A stretch of DNA of 64,000 bases from Doris montereyensis (Eukaryota > Mollusca > Gastropoda > Nudibranchia > Dorididae): contig JAXRKP010000939.1 in assembly GCA_037039925.1 (NCBI GenBank), positions 92,001 through 156,000 of the forward strand, given 5' to 3'. The notes under the pieces are model-generated. The model made no database searches and was not told where the DNA came from. It was given only the letters and a program-made list of their open reading frames with translations. Position numbers and translations under genes: made by a program. Positions 43,113 through 58,100 of this stretch are shown piece by piece (within the stretch, counting starts at the first letter, position 1; each line of letters opens with the position of its first letter).

Positions 43113-46100
43113 CTGTGAGGAAGAAAGAAAACATTATTAAATCTTTTTAGAAATAAAGTCCAAAATAAGGTAACCATGAGCTCAGAAATGAAAAGATATA
43201 TTTCTTGTAAACACATTTGATTTTACTCTCCAATATATCTAATGAACACTGAATACATCTACAGTTGCCTATAAAACTGATAATTTCAAGAATTTCATCA
43301 AAACGTGAAGAAACACCAATATGCTAATCGGAATGAAAAAGGCTTTAAATCTTTTTCTTTTGATTAAAATAAGATAAAACATTATACAATTTGCAAAAAG
43401 TAAAGCTTTGGGTAAATGTTAAATTTCATTTATTGTACAAGTTAAGCAAGAGAAAATAAGATTCACTGATCATGCTTTGTTCAGTCTAGTACATACAATT
43501 CTGACAGCTTTCCATCGCGAGGCTCAATCTCCAAAGAAGTTTTATACAAAAAATCTTCCAGTTCTTTAACTGTCATCCTCTTGTCAGCAAGGGGATCAAG
43601 TGTTGTAATAAAATCCTGCCCAACAAGAGAACACAAAATATACTTCAGTTCAAGACAGTTATGTCACAGAAAATTAAAGAAACATGTAATCAAATAAAAT
43701 TATGATTAAAGCACTGTAAACGTTATGAAAAGATATAATTAAATATCCTGAAAAATATTAATTGATTCAACATCTCAACCAATTTTGACTGACAAACAGA
43801 AAATCGTGAAGATAAATTTAGAACCCACACCCCCCCTCCTCCTTCTTCTATTTTCAATAATAATATGTTACCCGTATGCTATTTTCTTGAGTATAGCAGT
43901 AGGGCTGGTTTTGGAACTGCTGAATTTCACTGGTAATTTCTGCAACCTTCCTCCTTTTACTGAAGTTGATAATGCCTTCGGGGGCATTGGCTACAAAATC
44001 TGGATTTCCTTCCTCAGTCAAAAGAATATTTGTGAGATACATGCCTGAAAAATAATGACAATTTTTTGATATCAGTGAAAGTCATTGATCAGAAATTATG
44101 TTTATGACAACACAAACAAAAACAAATGGATGGTACTCAAATTTCCTGTTTATAATAGAGTGGAGGAAAAGGAGAAGCCACCAGCATGATTATGATTAGT
44201 AATGAGGAAGAATAAAATGCGGCCTCTCACTCTCTACCCGAGAAGTTTCAATTGTGAAGTTTCAATTACACAACAGCAACAAACAAAAGAAAACTTTACC
44301 CGTGTAATTAAAATTTTAACAGTAGATCAGCAAATTCAAAGGAGACAGACATGCATAAAACACACTTAAACTTTCTCCACAAATAAAAAGCAACTTTACC
44401 TAAAAAAGGCACACAGGGTGGGTTGATCGACCTCAGTTTTTCAGTGTACTTTTTAAAATGATCATTGTTCAACTCTGATACATCTTCCACGGCTTTTTTG
44501 ATACTTGTGTGGCATTTCCTTTAATGATTGAGAGAAAAAAGAAGTCAAATCAATCAATAATATACACGAAGAAGCCTCAAAACATCTGCTATTACAAATG
44601 AAATGGTCAAGTGGACAGTATAATTTAATCAATATTGAAATGTCAGCTCAAGATTCTTCCTAAATAACTAAGTGAAACTGTTCTTCTTTCTCACTTGACT
44701 ATATTGCATTGAGTTTGATTGATTCATTGAAATTCACCACATCCATCACATGCGGTCATCTCAGGGTGAATTAAGAGGAAACAATGAGGTGAAAGACATG
44801 TGAAAGAGTAGATTACTAGAACCTAGCACCCGCTGACTGCCCACCATGGCATTGAAAGACTCAACTCTAAATAGACATAACAATGACATTAACTCTTATG
44901 GCGTTCTCTAGAAGAAGAGCTGTTGATTTCGTTATTCTTTATGAGAGAGCTCAGAACTTTTAACTAGATTACAGGTTGAGTTAAGCATGAGCATACAAAC
45001 ACATGACATTGACAAGTTTTAGTTTATCATTGTAGACAAAGAAAAGATAAGATACATCTGTAACAAATCTGCCATTCAGATACTGAACAACTTAACATTA
45101 CTGAAGCAAGCATTATTCCATTCTATTCATTAACAGGATGAACACTAACACTGACATGATTATATGATTCAACGTTGAAGCACTTTTAGGCAAACCTCAA
45201 TAAAAATTACGCTTGAGGAATATCATATAAAAAGAACGAATTTTAAAATTTCAAAGGAGCCTTTAATCAATTACTCTGCATTATGCAAAAGGCACTCACC
45301 CTTTTTGTGTGCTCCAAACGAAAAATAGATGCAGAGTTAAGGGCACTGCTTATTTCCATGACACCGTTAAAGTTGTTCATGTCTTGAAGGACCAACATAA
45401 TTTCAACAATACGGGACATAACTGCAACCCGTTCCTCCAGATTATGAGTTTCAACGATGCATAACTCAAGCCAGTAAGTGAACTGCTTAATGAAAACAAA
45501 GCATTGACATGACTATGTAGATAATTGAAAAAGAGAAGTTGGTTAGTGGAGGAAGGAACAAAACATCAAAATTTTAAAAATATAACATTTAAATTTTTTA
45601 TTGAAAAACAAAATCTACAACAAAAAAGTTTTCTTTCATTTTACAGTGATCTCAGGGGTGAATTAAGAAGAAATAGCCAGAGGGCAGAAGAAACACGCGT
45701 GAAAGAGTGCAAACACAGAAGTAGAGCTTACCAGTAGCACAACCGTCCACAAAAAAAAAAAGGAAAAAAAAAAGCAAATGCAAACCTACAACAAAAACAA
45801 CACTGGAAGACACTCTTACATTTGTTGAAAACTGAATCATTTTGAGCAGGTTAGGGCTGTCTTTTGTTTGTCTTTCTTTGTCCAAGGCATTCCTACCAAT
45901 TCAGAGGGTTTCACAGCTCTGTACAGGTCAAACTCAAGCAAGGTGACTTGGCGTGCTATTTCTATAGGATGTAGCTAGAGGGAAAAAAAAGGTAAACAAT
46001 TCTGCAATTAATGGATGATGTGAGGAATTTGTCAGATGTGCATGATTTACAATAGAAAATGGCGATAAACGTTTTTTTCTTTTATCCCCATGTTTCTCTT

Positions 46101-49100
46101 TAAAATGTACAGAACGATGGTTAATGTGTATTTGTGCTACTAAGGAAAAAAGCCACGTGCCCCTGATCCCCCATCCAAAAAAATCGAATAAACCACCCCT
46201 CGCCCCAGCAAAAAAAAAGAAAAGAAGAGAAAAACAAAAATCACAAGGAACTAAATAAAGAGACAAAATCTTACACATACCGACATGAGGTTAAAATCAT
46301 CTCGTTTACGTGCAATGTGCCATTCAATTCTTGGTGGCTTTTCCTGAAATGTGAATTCTCTTTCAGTGTTTGAACTTTCCATCTGAAGAAGAAAAGAAAA
46401 ACATTGTGACAATTGACCTCATGTTCCTTCTGATGAGCCAAATTTTGTTTGTTTCATTGAAATTTCCCATGTCCACCATATGCATAGAATTCCCTAACCA
46501 ATGAACTGCAGAAAAGAATAAAGAAAAGTTTGACATTTTTTCATCTCAAAATCAATTGGCTGATTCATTGAAATTTACCTGTCAACCATATGCAGCTATT
46601 TAAGGGCGAATTAAGTAAAAAGCAAGATGAAAAACGCTTGAAAGAAAAGAAAAACACCATCTAAAAAATCAACATAAGAAAACAACAAAAATTAAGAAGG
46701 TACTTAAAGAAAATAAGTTTTGATTTAACTTGATTTTACCCACATCCACAACTAAGGCGATCTCAGGGGTTTTGGTTTTGGTAGGATTTATAATTTTGCC
46801 TGGACTGACCTGTAAACAGCCATCTTTAATGTGCACAAAGTGTTGGGATCTGCACCCAGGGCCTTCTTTTACTGTTTGTCTCCGATGGGACTAGGTGTCC
46901 ATCCACCTATCTGGATCAGGGGTGTGTATGTGTGTGTGTAGGCTTTACTCGAAAAAGCACCCATTGGGGCTTGAACCCAAGGCCTTTTGGTTGAGAGACC
47001 AACACTGAGGCGTCTGGATAACCCAGTCCCCCAAGAAAATAAGCACAGCTGCCAACTTTTCAAATTGAAAAACAGACTCTGACCACCTAAACTTAATTTA
47101 ACTTGCAAGACAGACTAATAAAAAAAAAATTAATATAGATATTTATCTAAAAAAATCAATTATACCCCATTTACGATAAAGAACAAAAAATCTCTGGCCT
47201 ATTTGGTGAAATGTGACGGTATTTTTGTGAACTCACAGTTGCCAGACTTTCTCACCAATCTCTCTGAGTCTCTCGTTAACCCTCATATACGTACTTTTCA
47301 AAGTAGATACAGACTCACAGACTCAGAGCCAAGAAAACATACTGAACGTTTTCTATGTACTGGTTGGCAGCTATGGACAAGGAACTATTGTTACACAAAA
47401 CTTAAAAAGAATGCAGGTGATGGAGAGAAAAATCTAGGCAGTTAAAAGCTCGCTCGTTGCACAACTTCAGGAAAGACTTCTTTATTATGTACACACCTTT
47501 CGCGTGATGCTTTTGGAGATGAAATCAGCCATCTTTCTGACAGCTTTTCCTTTAAGAGATTTAAGGAAGAAGTTGAGTTTCTCTAGAAGCTCTGGATCTC
47601 TTTGGAAGTCATAGAAATGATAGTCCACCCAGTGGCGGAATACATTTACAACTCTGAAAATAAAAAAAACAAAAGTTGAAGTAAAGTAAGGTCCTTCAAG
47701 GCCGCTGCGGCCTGTAGAGCCACAGCTGATCTCGGCTTCAATAGCGTGAAACAAGTGATAATAATCCCCTGCTGGACAGGGATGCTTGTCTCACATAGAT
47801 TTTTTACTCTAGTGCTTGTACCCATTTGCACCTAGATTGAGTGGGGAATATGCGTGTTATGTGCCTTTCCCAAGGAACACGTCGGGACTCAAGTTTGCTA
47901 GGTTTCAAAGCCAAGACCTCATGATCCCCAGTCCGGCAGCATAACCGCTCTGCCACATTACGGAAGCAAAAAGGGGCAATGGAAAATTAATAAAATTCTA
48001 TGACAAGACAGTCATAATCAAATTTTATTATTATTGAAGAAGAAAAGAGCCTACCACTCACCCAAATAAATATGAATAAATAATGCAAAAAGAGGGGAGG
48101 AAGGATAGAGGACATTGACAGTTGCAAGGGCTATCAGGGCACATGAAAAACATCACATTATTTTCTATGGAACTTAAATTAATCCTTTATAGATAGCGTC
48201 CCGTAACTGAAGAATATGTTATGCATATCACAAACATTTATAGACAAAGGAAAATACTTTCTTCAGCAGGAGATGCTGGGTGAAGCCTTCACATTTTTTT
48301 TTTAACATTTATTGTCTTCTGACAAAGCCTGCATTGCAACCTCAGCGAAAAATGCACCTTATTGGTCTTCAAATATTTTTTTCAAGTTTCATGATATTTC
48401 AATCTTATGTCTTCAGTGCATATAACATATAATGTAAGGGTGTTGGAACACTCCTCAATTAACTTGATAAACTCATAGCTCTTCAAGACTAGGCGCCTTT
48501 AAAGTCGTTCCATATGACAGGTTCACTTTCAGTTACCTGAATTGCACTGGTTTCAAGTATTCTGTTTTAAATCGCTTCATGTCCTCTCTATTTTTTATTG
48601 CAACACTGTCGTCCTCGGCCTCTGAGATAGCAAAATTTGGTTCTGGGATTTCAAACCTGGAAAAACGTAAGTCATGAAAATCCAATTAATTCCTTCCAAG
48701 AATACTCTGAAACTTAACTGTTCATTTATCTTTAAATATAAAATGTTTCAATAACTTCTATTTTCCAAATATATCTGGGGGGGGGGGGGCGCACCTCCTC
48801 CTGAAGTGATTCTTTTTGCTTTTGAGTTTGGGTTTTTTGCGTTTAGTATGTACATGAGTAACTGTCAAAATACAGTTATCCTATATCATTAAAAAGTTTG
48901 TAGTGTCCTTGGTTGCCATAGAATCTTGGATGTTGACCGAATTTTCAAAATCTATCCCTTAGTTATGAATAAAATCACTCAAAACCTGTGAAGATCGTCT
49001 TTTCCATTCAATATCTAAAGGGTGACGTCGGGCTTTTTATATTTTTTGGATAGTTTTTTTTTACTAAATTTTTTAAAATAATATATATCGTGAATATACA

Positions 49101-52100
49101 AAAACATTTATTATAACAACAAAAAATTTCTCAAAAAGTTTACAAGACATAAAAAAACCTGACGTAATTCTATTAACATTGACAAGAGGAACCTGTGTGC
49201 CAAATATAATACAAATCGTTCTGTAAATGGCGGAGGAGATAGAATTTTAGTGTGAAAAAACTACATTTCGAGAAAAATGCAAGTAAAAAAATAAAATAAA
49301 AATAATACAAAACAAATGCTTCAGACGGGTTCCCCTCATTGTAGCAGCCCCCTTACTCTTTCGACAGTCTCTGGCATTGTTACTAATGTAAGGAGGATTA
49401 TGAATTTAAGGTTAAGATGTGCACTGTTGTGAAAATATGTCAAAATGACCATTTTTTTGTTTTTCTCTCTATTCCTATGCTTGTGCGCATGTTTACATAC
49501 ACACTGACACGTTAACGCCTCTTACATCACACAGCCATCCAAGTGATGAGCGGTGTTGGCAGAAGCCAGGTGACAATGGTGTTGCCACATTTGGTGATTA
49601 GCCACTTGTGTTTTTACTGCTATCTTCTCAGTCAGTGTTAGGGTAAATCACGTCAAAATTTTGACTGTTTTAATCTACCCTCGCCTACAAAATATTTTGT
49701 AAAAATAATAATACGTCATATGGACATTTTTCTGCCATAAACTTGTAGATAAATTAATATTCTACCCGAATATGCAAAGAACAGAAAATCAACCTTTTGG
49801 TCCCACCAAACTCCCCTATTTATCAATTCACGGTATCCAAATATATTTATACCGAAACTTCAAGTTTGATTAGTTACACATAAATGTGATCTCACCAGTG
49901 TGTCAACTCAGAATTTTTATAGACTATAATTTTAATTGTCATACTTGATTTGAACATTTTAGAAAATGAGATGTTTGACTCTCATTTTACATTTTTAAAA
50001 AAACTAAAATGTTTTTACAAATAGTTTAATCTTTATTGTTTGAAACATGATTCCCATTAGATAGTGTAAAATAAAGAAAACAATCAATAGATAAAAACAA
50101 AACAAAATTAGAAATAAAAAACCCAAACCAAAAAGAAACAAATAATTCAACACTACTTGAGGCAAAGGTTATATTTACCGTTTGATTAACAAATCTAAAA
50201 GTTCTCTTGGGCTACAGAAAGAGCGAAAGGTGAGCAAGAATGTTCGTAAGAATCGTGGATCAGCATACATGTGGTATGTCAGCCGCTCAACAAGCTTGAT
50301 CAGTTGACCACCCTGAAAATAAAAAAATTAAAAAATCATATCTCCGTGAGTCAGAAGTTTGTCTCATTGAAATTTACCCGATCCATTACATACAGTAGAG
50401 GAGTTGTGGCAAAGCCGTAGTGTTGTGAGCTTGGAATCATGACAACACTGATTCAGGCACAGATGGGGGTTTTTCACAACGTTGTTCTCTTAGGAAAGGT
50501 AATTTACTCTACTTTCCTCACTTGACTCAGGTGTGAATGAATACCCAGCTATCGAGAGAAAAGATCTTGTCCAGAGTGTTAGTACCAAGCAGCCTAATAG
50601 GCTGCTGCACTGTATGCTTCCTCAGGAGTTGAGAAGGACTTTGAATGAAAAAAGTCTGCTGGAGGAGAAATGATATAAAGTCGGTGAGCCTGCACTTGTG
50701 CAGGGATACAGACAATAAATCCATCTTTATCTTTAATCCAAGGTTGAATTTAAACTTTGAAAGAAAGCAGCAAGAAGAAAAATAAGTGAGAGGGGAAAGA
50801 AAAGAAGTAGGTACTACCAGCAGTGCCTGCCAACCAACCACGAGTCACAAGAAAGTAAAACACTTGAACCATGAAGGATCACTTTGACCAAAACAAGCTT
50901 GATATCCTATAGAAATATTTAAAATGTCTCCCTTTGAAATAGGTTTCCTTAATACATTTCTTAATGTAAAAAATATTCACCTGGAATTTTGAAATACAGT
51001 TGAAGCTAGTAATTGGAGTGCCGTTTCTTTGAAACAGTCGCTTTTAGAATGATTCCTCTGTGACAGAATTCCTTCCATGAAAATTGTACTGTTTACTTGG
51101 AACGATTGCCGCTTATTTAGAACATGAAAAAATGGTCATAGACTCGATCGAAACAAAAATTCTATTGTGAAGGTCCCTGGAACGTAAACCCTAACACTTA
51201 TATCAGTTGCTGTGTGATCATTATATAGTATATTATGCCCACACTTGATACGTTTGCGATAACAATGAATGGCCGGTCTATCACATCAGATGATCATTAA
51301 GATTTAGATAGAACATTGAACATGATCAACCGACTGGACTAATAACAAGACAACATGCATATTGAATGAATGAAATGACGGAGGTTAGTCAAGTCCATCA
51401 CTCAAACTCCATCCCCTTTCCCTACCTGTCCAGTCAGTCTCTCACTCTCACCAATCTAACGCATCGGATGACAAGGTGTGAGAACACCCGTAAAGATACA
51501 ATGTGATTGGTTATTTTGCTTATGACTTGTAGGCCCATCGAAAGCCATTGTGCAGCAATAGTGAAGTAATGAACAGCAGGCAGTTACAAGTGCTAGAAAT
51601 TATGACAAAATTATGATTTTTCTCGTGTCAAACATTTTGATTTTGTTTTTGGGGTGAAACACACCAAGAATAAAATGGATGTGCAGTCATCGATAATACA
51701 TGTATACAGGGTGTCCTAAAAATAAAAAAGGTAACTGCTTCAAAAGTCAATTACTCATTTATCCGTGTCACTATAGACATGAAATGTTGGTCAAATGAAG
51801 TTCATTTAAAGGCATTTTGTATGACAATAATATTATGGACCTAGATGTTGAGCTCACACCCTTAGTTCTCAGAAAATAAGTGTTTTTTCTTCTAAATGCA
51901 CTTTTGGATGCATCAACATCGGGTGTTGAGACGACCGAGTGAAATGAGAATAAAACCTGTTACATAAAACCTACGTCACTCATTAGTTATGTGGTTACGA
52001 TATAATTTTTTAAATCTGAAATTTGAGATCGTGGTGGACTACCTCACAAAAATTTTCAGGCCCCCAATTGGCCTCTTGAAGAGCACCGGTTGAATAGCTG

Positions 52101-55100
52101 TCCAAAAGTTCTGATATAAACCCCTGTGACTTCTTTCTGTGTGGATATCTAAAAGAAGTCTATTGCAATCCTGTTTCCCTTAACAACGAGCATTTCAAAA
52201 ATAATATCATCCGTTAAGTACAAGGAATTAATGGAGACTTGGTTGCAAGAGTGTCGCTAGACTTCACTATCAGATTGCAAAATGTCATTGCTGCAAATGA
52301 AAGATGGATGGAGCATCTCTCTTCAATGAAATATTGATCACTAAAAATAGTTTTTGCCTATCCTGTTATTCACATTTGCATTTGTATAAGCTATTAAGGA
52401 AGTTCATCTAAAAATTCCACACATTTCAGTGACTATTTCCGTTTTCGTCTTTTTTTACATTTTGAAACTTTGGTTTCTATAGTGCCTTTGAATGTTCTAT
52501 ATGGGTTACACATTTCATTATAATTGAGTTAAAGGTTAAAAAGTAATTCACATTTATAACAGTCATCTTTTTTTTAGGACACCCTGTATGTAGAACACTG
52601 CCTATTATAGAAGAAATAAACATACCTGTGCCAATTATCATAACCATGTACATATGTACAATACACTTTGGTTGTTCAATTCATGGATGCTGCCTAATCG
52701 GAACACTGCTCGATTGGGATGATTTCCGTGGAACGGTACTGTTCCAATTAAGTGGCTGTAGTAAAAGTAAGTAAAGTTCCTTCGAGACCATTACAGCCTC
52801 TAGAGCCAGAGCTTATCCCGGTTTCTGTAGCACGATGTAGAACAGTTGAATTTTCATTTGATTTGATTTTACCCACATTTACAACTGAGGTGATTTCGGG
52901 GTTTTGGTAGGATTTTTCTAATTTTGCTCAGATTGCCATGTAAACAATCAAGGGATCATGGGACCTCCTTTTATCGTGAGCTTCAAATGGGACAAGATGT
53001 TGATCCACCAACCTGGTCCAGGGAAGAAGGTTTTACACTCGAAAAAAAATAATCGAGAAAACTTTTCAACCTTTAGGTTGAGAGGCCAACACCTTGCCTC
53101 TGGACTAACGAGTCACAAGTGATAATAATGACCCCCTGGACAGGATGCTAGTCTGACACAGGTTTTACTCCTAGGTCAGTGCTTGCACCCATTTGCACTT
53201 GGGTCAAGTGGGGCAAATGTGTGTTATGTGTCTTTCCCAAGGTGTTGGGAACTCGTGACCTCATGAACCCAAGTCTGAATCGCCTAACCACTCAGCCACT
53301 GACAACACAAAGGGGTTTCTTAATAAGAAAGTTTAATGTGTTTAATAAATTTGAGCATTACCTTGATGAGAGGACTTTCATATGAAGACTCTTGATTTTC
53401 TTCAAAGATAATATTTTCATCAGAGTCTTCAACTGCAAACTCATATAATAAAGGTGACGGGGGGACAAGAGGATGATTCTTTTCTTCCTCTCGAAGTATT
53501 GCATCCAAGCATCGCTCTAGCATGCTGAAATAATATTGACATCACGAGGTTTAAGATAGTCTTCATACAAAACTAAAATCACATCCTTTAAAAACTGACA
53601 ACAAATAGTCTGTGAAACTGTCGAAACGTGTGACTCTGCCTGACGAATTCTTTTTAGAAGAAGCAAAAAGTATCTTAGATAATCAAATCTTATGCTATGC
53701 TTTTTCAAAGAAAAATGGAAATCTTTGTTTAGATCATATGCGTACAAATATTTATAAGGACATCAAAGAAGCATGGAGATGGATAGGACACATGCTCAGA
53801 AAGGTCCCCAACATAATTACAAGACTGTCTAACATGGAACCCACAGGGTAAAAGATTGAGGGGATATGAGATTTGTCCTTAAAAGTGTGGATTGATGAAT
53901 AAAGTGGAAGAGAATAAAGAAAAAACAAAAAATTTGTAGATGGAGAGATTGGCCCAGGAGAGAAGCGATTGGAGATTGTTTGTTGATTGGCCTATGCTTC
54001 CCAGCAAGCTAAAAAGGCAGAAGAAGAAGAAGAAGAAGAAAGAAGCCTGCATTTGATAATTTTAAGGACAAATCTCATATTCCATATATCGTGGACATAC
54101 GCGAGTAGACAGTTTCACCGACAATATGTTTGTTTCATTGCAATTGACCACGCCTAGCATATATTGGTGATTTTAGAGTTAATTAAGATGAAAGGCTTGT
54201 GAAAGAGTGAAAGGGGAGAAGTAGGACCTACAAGTAGTGACTTAGCCATACTCAGGTGGCATGCTCTTGGCCGGAGACTACTGTATAGATTAGACTTGTT
54301 TCACATAAAACTGGTGAATATTTTCTATATGAATGAACATAGGTTACTAGCTTGAAAGCAAATTACTAACCTTCTTGTCTGTAAAGAGATTAAGGCAGCC
54401 ATCCAGTTAATTTTGTCCTCAGTAGACTTTGCTTGCAAAGTAAAATTAGTCTGTTCTCTTGGACGGATTTCAAACGATAATTCTTTAAGAAAAGAAGAGA
54501 AGTTACATAAATGGTTACTTAACCAAAGTAAATTATTTCCTACATACATGGAAAAGCTACAAATTTTCTTGAACACAGAGATACAGTTGGTAAATTTTGC
54601 AAAACAACAAAGATATACATCTGTGAACAATTTTACAGCTTATTTATTTTTCAATTCTAACAGCAGAAGCGAACCGAGCAACCGATCAATTTAATAAATG
54701 TTATGCATCAAAGAAATGTCAGAAATTTAATTGCTAAACATAAACGAAAAAATATTCACATTCATAATGGAAACAATCTTACAACCTTTTTGCTGCAATG
54801 CCCATTCTTTCATACCCCGACCATAAACCACCGCAAAACAGGAAATATTCCCATTATCACGAAGGTAAGTAAAGTTCCTTCAAGGCCATTTCAACCCATA
54901 GAGCCAGAGCATATCTTGGTTTCTATAGTATGAAACAGTCACCTCCTGGACAGGATGCTAATCTGACGCAACTTTTTACTCCCAAGCTAGTACTTGTACC
55001 CATTTGCACCTGGGTCAAAGGGGAAAAATGAGCGTAAAGTGTCCTTCCCAAGGAACACAATGTGGGACCTAGCTTTGCTAGAATTCAAACCTCATGATCA

Positions 55101-58100
55101 CCAGTCCGACAGTCTAACCACCCGGCCACCATGAGGTATGAGATAATCATCTCCAAAAAGAAGTGACATCATCAATCCAAGAGCCACTTACCATCTGTAT
55201 CAGTTTTGTCCACAACCTCAACTTTGCGAATCAGATACTTTTCCTTAAACTTGTAGTCACAGGGACTTCCAGCACCTGATGTCCTTTTGGGATTCACTTT
55301 GCAGAAGACAATTAACCCGTCAAAGAGAAAGACATGTCTCTCAGAAGATGTTCGCCGTCCAGTACTTTTACATAACATTGCCCTCTGAGAAGAAAAATTA
55401 GCAAAACTTGACTGAAAATAAATCTTATGAAGTCATTTCAGCTAATTTAAGAAATTCTTTCTTCTTACCTTTCTTAGGTCTATTATGAAAAAACTACATG
55501 AATACTTTGTTTCTTCAACAATCTCTGACAATAAGTCATTACACTTTCTCCATGTATTTATGTACAAAACTTCGCACTTTATTTCTCTACACACAAAAAA
55601 GGAACAAAATTAACAAACTTGTAAAAACCATTGCTGAAAAAACTATACAAAATGAAATTATAGACACAAGAATAATTTTAGCTTGACTCAGGAACCCCAA
55701 AATCTGATCAGAACACATTGTGAGTGGCAAAAGATCAAACTCTGAGATAAATGACGTACCCATTATGAATTCACTACAGGACTGTGTTATTTCTTTCCCT
55801 TCCCAGCCATCAATACTCTTCTGGATTTCCTGCATCTTTTGGACTGACTGTGACCTGGTCACATGTGCTTGCATGCGCAAGGATATCTCCCTGTAAAAAT
55901 GATAGTAATTGACATTTGAATAAATGTATCAAGGTTTTCATTCATCTGCATATAATACAATTCTAATACATTTGGACTATTACAGGTACACGTAATAATA
56001 CTTTAAAAATCCATGAAGACAATTCTGTGTAAAAGTTTTGAAAGTTACTCTTAAAATGATCAATGATAAAGCAAAAGGTTGAAAATTTCAGTTGCATCTC
56101 TTTGCATAATTCTACACTGGTGCCAGTGATATTCTAAAAAAAACAAAAAACAAATTACATAAATTAGACCCATTTCATTCCATGAAGGATAATTGTGACA
56201 AAGAGGAAAGCAAACATACATTAATAATGCATAAAATTGTAAACACTTAAGCTGAAACCTAGATTCTCAAATTCACCACTATGATATACAGCAGGATTAG
56301 ATCAGAGCTGAGGAAAATACACACCAATTTTTCCTCTTGGGGATGTTTCCACTGAACTGCCTCTCAAGCCTTGCTTTCAAAGCCTGAAGAAGTCCATCTG
56401 CTTGAGCTAAACATTCTTTATCATCTTCACTGGTTGTATTTATCAAGTCCTACAGTGAGTAATAGAATTGAGATGAGAGGGAATGTCAAGAAAGGACAAA
56501 ATTACAATGCATTATTCATAGCTAATGACTTTCCACTTTGAAAATCTTTGAGAGTAAGAAGAAATACTCATATTACAAGAGGTAAATAAAGCAATTCAAC
56601 CTACAGTCAATAAATAAGAAACAATTTACCTTGAAGGTGAAGGTAAATTAATTAAAGAGGTAACGTAAGAGGATTTGTTCACAATACCTTGACAAGGTCA
56701 AAATACTGAAGACAGTGGTAGACAGGACCCATCAACAATTTTGGTAAAACATATTTGAAAGCTTCCCTAAAACCATGACCAGATTCCTGATGACAAAAGA
56801 AACATTGTGATGAATGAATTTAATCTTTATGAGCAAAACAAATTTAGAAAGCTGAAAATGTCTTCAACTAATCTAAAAAACAATGTAAAAAAAGGAGAGT
56901 CGCAAAATTATCTTAAAAGCATTGACATATTTTTTTCCTAAAAATCCTGAGCCTCAACTTTCTATACAAAAGGACTTCAGAAATTGAACATTCAAAACCA
57001 GATGGAGTTTCGATGTGTTGTATCAACAACAACGTTGATATTTCATAAATTTGTAAACAAGATGTTAATAAGATAAAGGTTATAAATTGACTAACCTTCA
57101 GTACTTTGGTAACATCGTCTCTGCCCAGAAGAAGATTAAGTCTCCTCTTCCCTTGAGGGGCCAACATGTCAGCAACATACCTTTCATAGACATTGAATTC
57201 TTCCCCCTAGAAAAAGTTAGAGATACAAATACCCAGTTTTAAAAAAAAGAACTTATTTTTCTAATTTAAGGAAAAGTGTGGATTGATGAATAAATTGGAA
57301 GAGAATAAAGAAAAAACAAACAAATTTGTAGATCCTCCAACTGAACACGAAATAGAGAGAAATTGTTTTTAAAATTCATATCATGAGGTATTGTGAGTAT
57401 GTAATTTCCTCCCTTGACCCAGGTGTGATTGAGTGCCCAGCTATGGACAGAGAAGGATCTTGTCAGACTGTTAGTACAAAGTGTCTAACAGGCAGCTATA
57501 TTGTATACTACACAAGGGGTTGAGAAGGACTTTAAATGAAATGGCCTGCCAGGGGATTAATAATACAGAGTTAACAAGCTTTGCTTATTGTGACGGGATA
57601 CAGACTATGGATCCATTTTTATCTTTTTTCCCTCTTTTGTATTTTAGTATATGATTGATGAAAGGTTACTTAAAACTCTAATGACTAATAACTTTCAATA
57701 AAACAGTAATGACTAACTCAAATTATTGAAAAAAAAACCCACACTTTTCACAGAAAATAATATGTGACTTACTTCAGTTAAATCTGCAAAGCAAGTGCCA
57801 ACCACAGGCACTTCCCCTTCCTGAGCCATTTCAACTTGATCTTCGACAGATCTGAGAAGTTTGGCTGTGCAGTCATAGATGTCTAAGATATTGCTAAATA
57901 TTACATCAAGATCCTGGGGAAATAATCAATGAAAAAATTATCATATTGGAGGAATCACATAAAAGAATAACTCAAACGTATCTACACATATTTAGAGTGA
58001 TAACAGCTGAACATACAGTCAACAATACCAATTCAAGAAATTGTGATGACAGGAAGAGATGTGTATTGTGTTACATACAAAACATAAAGGAAAACACAGA

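Noticed and set aside
54325..54694. Plus-strand frame at 54413-54694
   Set aside because: It overlaps the SOS PH exon on the other strand and shows no family features; shadow frame.
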